Below are positions 59,969-64,000 of a stretch of 64,000 bases of DNA, in pieces. Position 1 is the first letter of the stretch; each line of letters begins with the position of its first letter. This stretch comes from Rhynchonema sp. JSB1_4. Taxonomy: Eukaryota > Nematoda > Chromadorea > Monhysterida > Xyalidae. Location of the stretch: assembly GCA_030248065.1 (NCBI GenBank), contig JASAMV010000158.1, forward strand, positions 1 through 64,000. Direction: 5' to 3'. The position numbers were made by a program, and so were the translations under genes. Below the pieces are notes generated by a model that was not told where the DNA came from, did not search any database, and saw only the letters and a program-made list of their open reading frames with translations.

Positions 59969-61320
59969 CAGAGGTGGGAATCGGGCCGGGCCGGGCCGAG
60001 GTTTCCGGCCCGAACGGTCGGGCCGGGCCGACTTTCCGGAATGTCGGGCCGGGCCGGGCCGGGGTGGCCGGCCCGAAAAGGCCCGACATCATCGAATTTC
60101 AATAAAAAATCGTGATTTTTTTTGCTAAATTTGCCGGCGCTCGTTTAGAATATTCTGCCGTGGCATTTTTTCCAAAATTTTACGGCAGTATATTCTATAT
60201 TCTGCCGTAACTAGTACAGAATATTCTGCCGAAAAAATAAAAATAAAATTTGTCCATATAGTAATACAGAGGGCCTGGTTCTGTGACACTTCAATACACA
60301 AAACTCCGCTTTATCATACATTTAGAATATTCTGCCCTCGGCAGACTATTCTAAACTAGGGCATAGCTTACGTTTAGAACATTCTGCCGAATCGTTGATT
60401 CGTTTAGAACATTCTGCCGTCGGCATGCTGTTCTAAACTAGATTAAAACTTACATTTAGAATGTTCTGCCGAAACATATTGTACGTTTAGATCATTCTGC
60501 CGAAATTATGCACCCTTCACGGCTCCAGAAACGACAATCCACATCTCTTCCTGGCTGGTGCCTAAGCCCAAGCCTAAACGCAAAGGAAAGGGAAGCAATC
60601 AAGTGTTTGGCTCTGACTTCCTTTGCGTTTAGGCTTTGGCTTAGGCACCAGCCAGGAAGAGATGTGGTAATTGGTGATTTCTGGGGTCGTGTTTTTTTGG
60701 CAGAGGCAGAACCATCTAAACGTATCATATGTTTCGGCAGAACATTCTAAATGTAGGTTTCAATCTAGTTTAGAACAGTATGCCGACGGCAGAATATTCT
60801 AAACGTGTCAAGAGGTTCGGCAGAATGTTCTAAACGTAACCTATGTCCTAGTTTAGAATAGTCTGCCGAGGGCAGAATATTCTAAACGTAACTTGTGATC
60901 TAGTTTAGAATAGTATGCCAGCGAAAAAAACAGGTTTGTGCGAATGCATCGAACTGTCACCCAACCTAAGGGGCCATCACGTGTATAAACATACATTATT
61001 TTCGGCAGAACATTCTATACTAGTTACGGCAGAATGTAGAATATTCTGCCGTAAAATTTTAGAAAAAATGCTAGGGCAGAATGTTCTAAACGAGCGCCAA
61101 TTTGCCAAAACTTCTCACGATTCTGCAAATCAGTACCGACTTCCATGATTATCAGGTGTTTTTAAACAAAAAAACAGTAATTTTTGCACCAAAAAATTGC
61201 TTCAAAATGTCATCAGAAAAAGTCGGGCCGAAAAAATCGGGCCGGGCCGGGCCGACTTTCTTCCAGGTCGGGCCGGGCCGGGCCGGACTTCTCGGCCCGA
61301 ACGGTCGGCAGTGTAGTTCC
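59969..61320. mobile_element. Large foldback with GGGCC-repeat ends and AGAAYATTCT dyad clusters
   Basis: The centre (about 60595) is flanked by a long stem: CACATCTCTTCCTGGCTGGT and CCTAAACGCAAAGGAA on the left recur inverted at 60610-60668. Outward, both arms carry repeated (G)TTTAGAAYATTCTGCCG words, then A/T-rich DNA, then GGGCCGGGCC tandem repeats (59986-60085 and 61223-61310). The left edge, CAGAGGTGGGAATCGGGCC, has the CAG start expected of hAT-like ends. No matching right terminus or target duplication was found, so the superfamily is uncertain. No transposase frame is present. Confidence 0.75.
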
Positions 61321-62196
61321 TGGTCCGGAGGGGGAACAGGCGGTACCCCCCTTTTTTCGGAGGGGGAACAGACGTGCTCACCTAGGGGGCAGTGTAGTAC
61401 TTGGTCAGGGTGTTGGCGATAGATAGATTGGGACCCGAAATGTGTTGACGATAGATAGATGACCCAAGTCCGAAATCTGGGGGGGGGGGGTCGACCCAAA
61501 CTTGTTGACGATAGATAGATGGTGGGGGGGGTCGCCAAAAATCAAGGTATAGTATACCGTAAAAACCTAAATAGAAGGGGGGAGCTCTATTAACTCACTG
61601 ACCCCATTTTGGGGGGGCTCTATTACGGGGGGGCTCTATTCCGGGGGGGCCTCTATTAATTCACTGACCCGAACCTGAAAAATTGTTCCCAGAAATACCC
61701 CCAAAAACCCCTAAAAACGGGTTTGAAAGGATGTTTTTTCGCTTGCAACCGCATTTATTCGTGTCTATTCGTCAATAGGAGGCGTATTATGTGCTCAACA
61801 AACAACAAGGAAAAATTCTTCCGCTAACACTCTATGGGGTTCTTTTGGGGGGCCTTTTTATTCCCTTTTGGGGGTTTAGGGGCTTTTTTTTTTTTTTTAA
61901 AGATATATAAATTAATAAAATTTTAATGAATCATCCCCACCCCCGTCTTTTTTTTTCTATACTTAACATTTTTTTAAATTATTTATTATTTTTTTGATTT
62001 ATAATTCTACTAAAATTTTTTCATATATTTTGCTTATTATTAAATAAAAAAAATATAAATAATAAAGATATATATATATATACACGCCCCCCCCCCCCGG
62101 CCCACGGGGACGGGGGACGGAGGGAGGAAGGGAAAGACGATTGAAAATATTTTTTTTTTCTTTTTTAAGTCTACATTTTTCGCATAAAAAAAAATA
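61321..62196. repeat. G-run, GATA and A/T low-complexity DNA
   Basis: G runs (for example 10-11 G near 61480 and several GGGGGGG at 61520-61650) alternate with three short GATAGATAGAT blocks (61419, 61450, 61510). Long A/T tracts with a C run near 62088 follow. No gene. The G runs could form quadruplexes, and homopolymer lengths may be misassembled. Confidence 0.6.
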
Positions 62197-63120
62197 CTAG
62201 GATCAAAGTGCCAAGGCAGTGTCGTACTTTGTGATGGCCTTCAAGTTTCGATGCTATAATGGGAGAAAACAAGCATTTACCTCTTTCTTTGATGCTACAA
62301 ATGGGCAAAACAAGGCTGGACGGACGTCCAGCAGTGCTGTCAAAGTACTGGGCGCCCCGGCGCGGCGGGCTAGCCAACACATACCTGAAACCATTGCAGA
62401 AACCACTATGAAACTGATTGTTCGCTCAATGTGTCCGTTGCTTGGAATCAAACTCAGTTTCGTTTCGTACGGACTCAAATACAACGGTTTCGTTTCATAT
62501 GGACCCAATGTGTTTTATTTCGACTCTGTTACGTTTAGTTTTGACCCTGGCTCAGTTTCAAAAAAAACTGAATCTGGTGTCCAAACGAAAATTTCGTGTT
62601 TGTTGGACTGGGTTTGTTTCCTTCGGGCTCAAGTTCAACCTCAGTATGGACTCATGCGCAGTTTTGTCCCTCTGTCCCATTTTGTCAGACTCAAGTTCGT
62701 TTGTTTCTGGACTGAGTTTCACTTTGTTTAAACACAGGCAAGCTCAATTTCGACACGTTCAAGCTAAATGTTGTTTCGCCTTCGACGCAAACGCAATTTT
62801 ATTTCCACCAGACACAGCTCAGCCTCGATAGGGTCACACCTAGTGTCGTTTCATTTGGACTGAGACACCACTTGGCTTCCCTTGGACTCAGATTTTTTCA
62901 GTTTCATACAGTGGTTTCTGCAATGGTTTCAGGTATGTGTTGGCTAGCCCGCCGCGCCGGGGCGCCCAGTACTTTGACAGCACTGCTGGACGTCCGTCCA
63001 GCCTTGTTTTGCCCATTTGTAGCATCAAAGAAAGAGGTAAATGCTTGTTTTCTCCCATTATAGCATCGAAACTTGAAGGCCATCACAAAGTACGACACTG
63101 CCTTGGCACTTTGATCCTAG
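62197..63120. mobile_element. Inverted-repeat element with ~220-bp arms
   Basis: The left arm (62197-62416) begins CTAGGATCAAAGTGCCAAGG. The right arm (62899-63120) is its near-perfect inverse, ending CCTTGGCACTTTGATCCTAG. Identical short frames on opposite strands within the arms are therefore shadows. The 480-bp interior is made of loosely periodic phrases such as CAGTTTCGTTTC and TTTGGACTCA, which look like a degenerate ~30-bp tandem repeat. No transposase or target duplication was identified. Confidence 0.8.
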
Positions 63121-63560
63121 TTTTTACCCTTTTAACGGCATAGGCCGACTACTATATTTCACTGAAACTAGACGGGACCCGTGCCTACGGCCCGGCTACA
63201 GCGCCGCGCCCGTGCCGTCCCCCCCCCCGAAGACCCCTTAGCATACCCAAAGCTACCCGTGAAAATTGACCCGTCCGCCCTTCCGAGGGAGGGGGCCACA
63301 GACATACATACAGACAGACATACATACGTCTTCCTGTTTTAGTAGTATAGATTATTTCCTATTTTTGCTGAATTTTGCCTAATATTTGCGGTCGTCTAAT
63401 TTGCAGGTTTGATTAAAAACGAATAAAATAATCAATTCTGCTAGTGACGAATTTGTGGTAAAAGCCTCAGTGATAAAAAAATTTATGGCAAAACACACAC
63501 GATATAACGTCTATGTCACGCTTCCCTAGACGTCTATAAAACTAGCCAACAGCCAAGAGC
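63121..63560. other. Non-coding stretch
   Basis: A/T- and C-rich DNA with a short ACATACAGACAGACATACAT block near 63305. No gene or structured repeat beyond that. Confidence 0.5.
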
Positions 63561-63572
63561 CCTGCTGCTGTA

Positions 63573-63945
63573 GTAGCCGGCAACGAACCGTTTTGCTTCT
63601 GCTACATTCCCACTCAAATATAGTAACCGGCAGCAAACCGTTTTGCTGCTGTGGTATCTGCAGTTAAATATAGTAGCCGGCAGCGAAATGTTTTGCTCCT
63701 GCAAAAGCCTCAGTCAAATATTGTTACCAGCAGCGAAACGTTTTGCTGCAGCAGCATCCTCAGTCAAGTATAGTGACTGGCAGCGAAATGTTTTGCTGCA
63801 GCAGCATCCTCAGTCAAGTATAGTGACTGGCAGCGAAATGTTTTGCTGGTTTGGTATCTCCAGCCAAATATAGGGCCGGCAGCGAAACGCTTTGCTGCTC
63901 CAGCATCAAATGTAGTGGCCGGCAGCGAACCGTTTTGCTGCTATG
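63573..63945 (+). repeat. ~50-bp tandem repeat, about 7.5 copies
   Basis: The unit reads roughly TAGTxGCCGGCAGCGAAxCG, TTTTGCTGCTGC, xxCATCxxCAGTCAAATA, repeated about every 50 bp with moderate divergence. Two adjacent units (about 63723-63822) are almost identical, which implies recent duplication. It runs to near the right edge of the window. Confidence 0.85.
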
Positions 63946-64000
63946 GAGGTAACTGCATCTGAGTGTTGTCGGCGCACTCAGGCGATGCGTTGCATCGCCT

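Noticed and set aside
62171..63143. Pairs of identical small ORFs on opposite strands
   Set aside because: They lie in the arms of the inverted repeat, with no splice or family support.

Overview
The window is nuclear DNA from an invertebrate animal. The protein-coding genes are cut into many short exons by GT-AG introns. They encode metazoan families (a class A neuropeptide GPCR, a secreted CAP protein with ShKT domains, a multi-module PAN/apple-like secreted protein), and the rest is dominated by transposon remnants, foldback elements and satellite DNA. ShKT, CAP and PAN together are common in nematodes and some other invertebrates, but the phylum cannot be fixed from this sequence. I see no bacterial operons, tRNA, rRNA or CRISPR.

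Layout. 1-6.9 kb: 3' part of an LTR-retroelement-like unit with two long overlapping ORFs that I cannot assign to a family, a purine tract and a probable 3' LTR. 6.9-8.0 kb: C/G-rich low-complexity DNA and a 519-bp hAT-type MITE with a perfect 8-bp target duplication. 8.3-9.7 kb, minus: three exons (TM1-TM5) of an NPY/NPF-type receptor. 12.45-13.54 kb: an almost perfect 1.1-kb palindrome flanked by TTAA. 16.3-18.7 kb, minus: a five-exon gene of unknown function, divergent from its neighbour with 98 bp between start codons. 18.8-25.3 kb, plus: a 21-exon gene for a 1190-residue secreted protein with five PAN/apple-like cysteine modules. 28.8-33.2 kb, plus: an eight-exon secreted CAP protein with a Thr-rich stalk and two ShKT domains. 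33.7-36.8 kb, minus: an eight-exon intracellular-looking protein of unknown function. 37-45 kb: no gene I can support. 45.4-52.0 kb: about 137 copies of a 48-bp satellite. 54.0-56.7 kb, plus: a ten-exon gene for a disordered acidic/basic protein. 56.9-64 kb: a 432-bp tandem duplication carrying a second hAT MITE, a large foldback packed with AGAAYATTCT dyads between GGGCC repeats, a second inverted repeat, and a 50-bp tandem repeat.

Most notable observation: the exon models keep one reading frame across every junction, and 10 of 49 modelled introns in five genes begin with the same unusual hexamer, GTTGGT, instead of GTRAGT. Several of these junctions are independently fixed by protein homology (GPCR TM4, the repeated PAN modules). 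This points to a distinct 5' splice-site class in this lineage. A second recurrent sequence, TGAAACATCA, occurs 11 times and lies at or just upstream of several 3' splice sites.

The secreted PAN and CAP/ShKT genes are neighbours on one strand and could both act in secretion, cuticle or host/prey interaction; that is inference. The other genes show no functional link.
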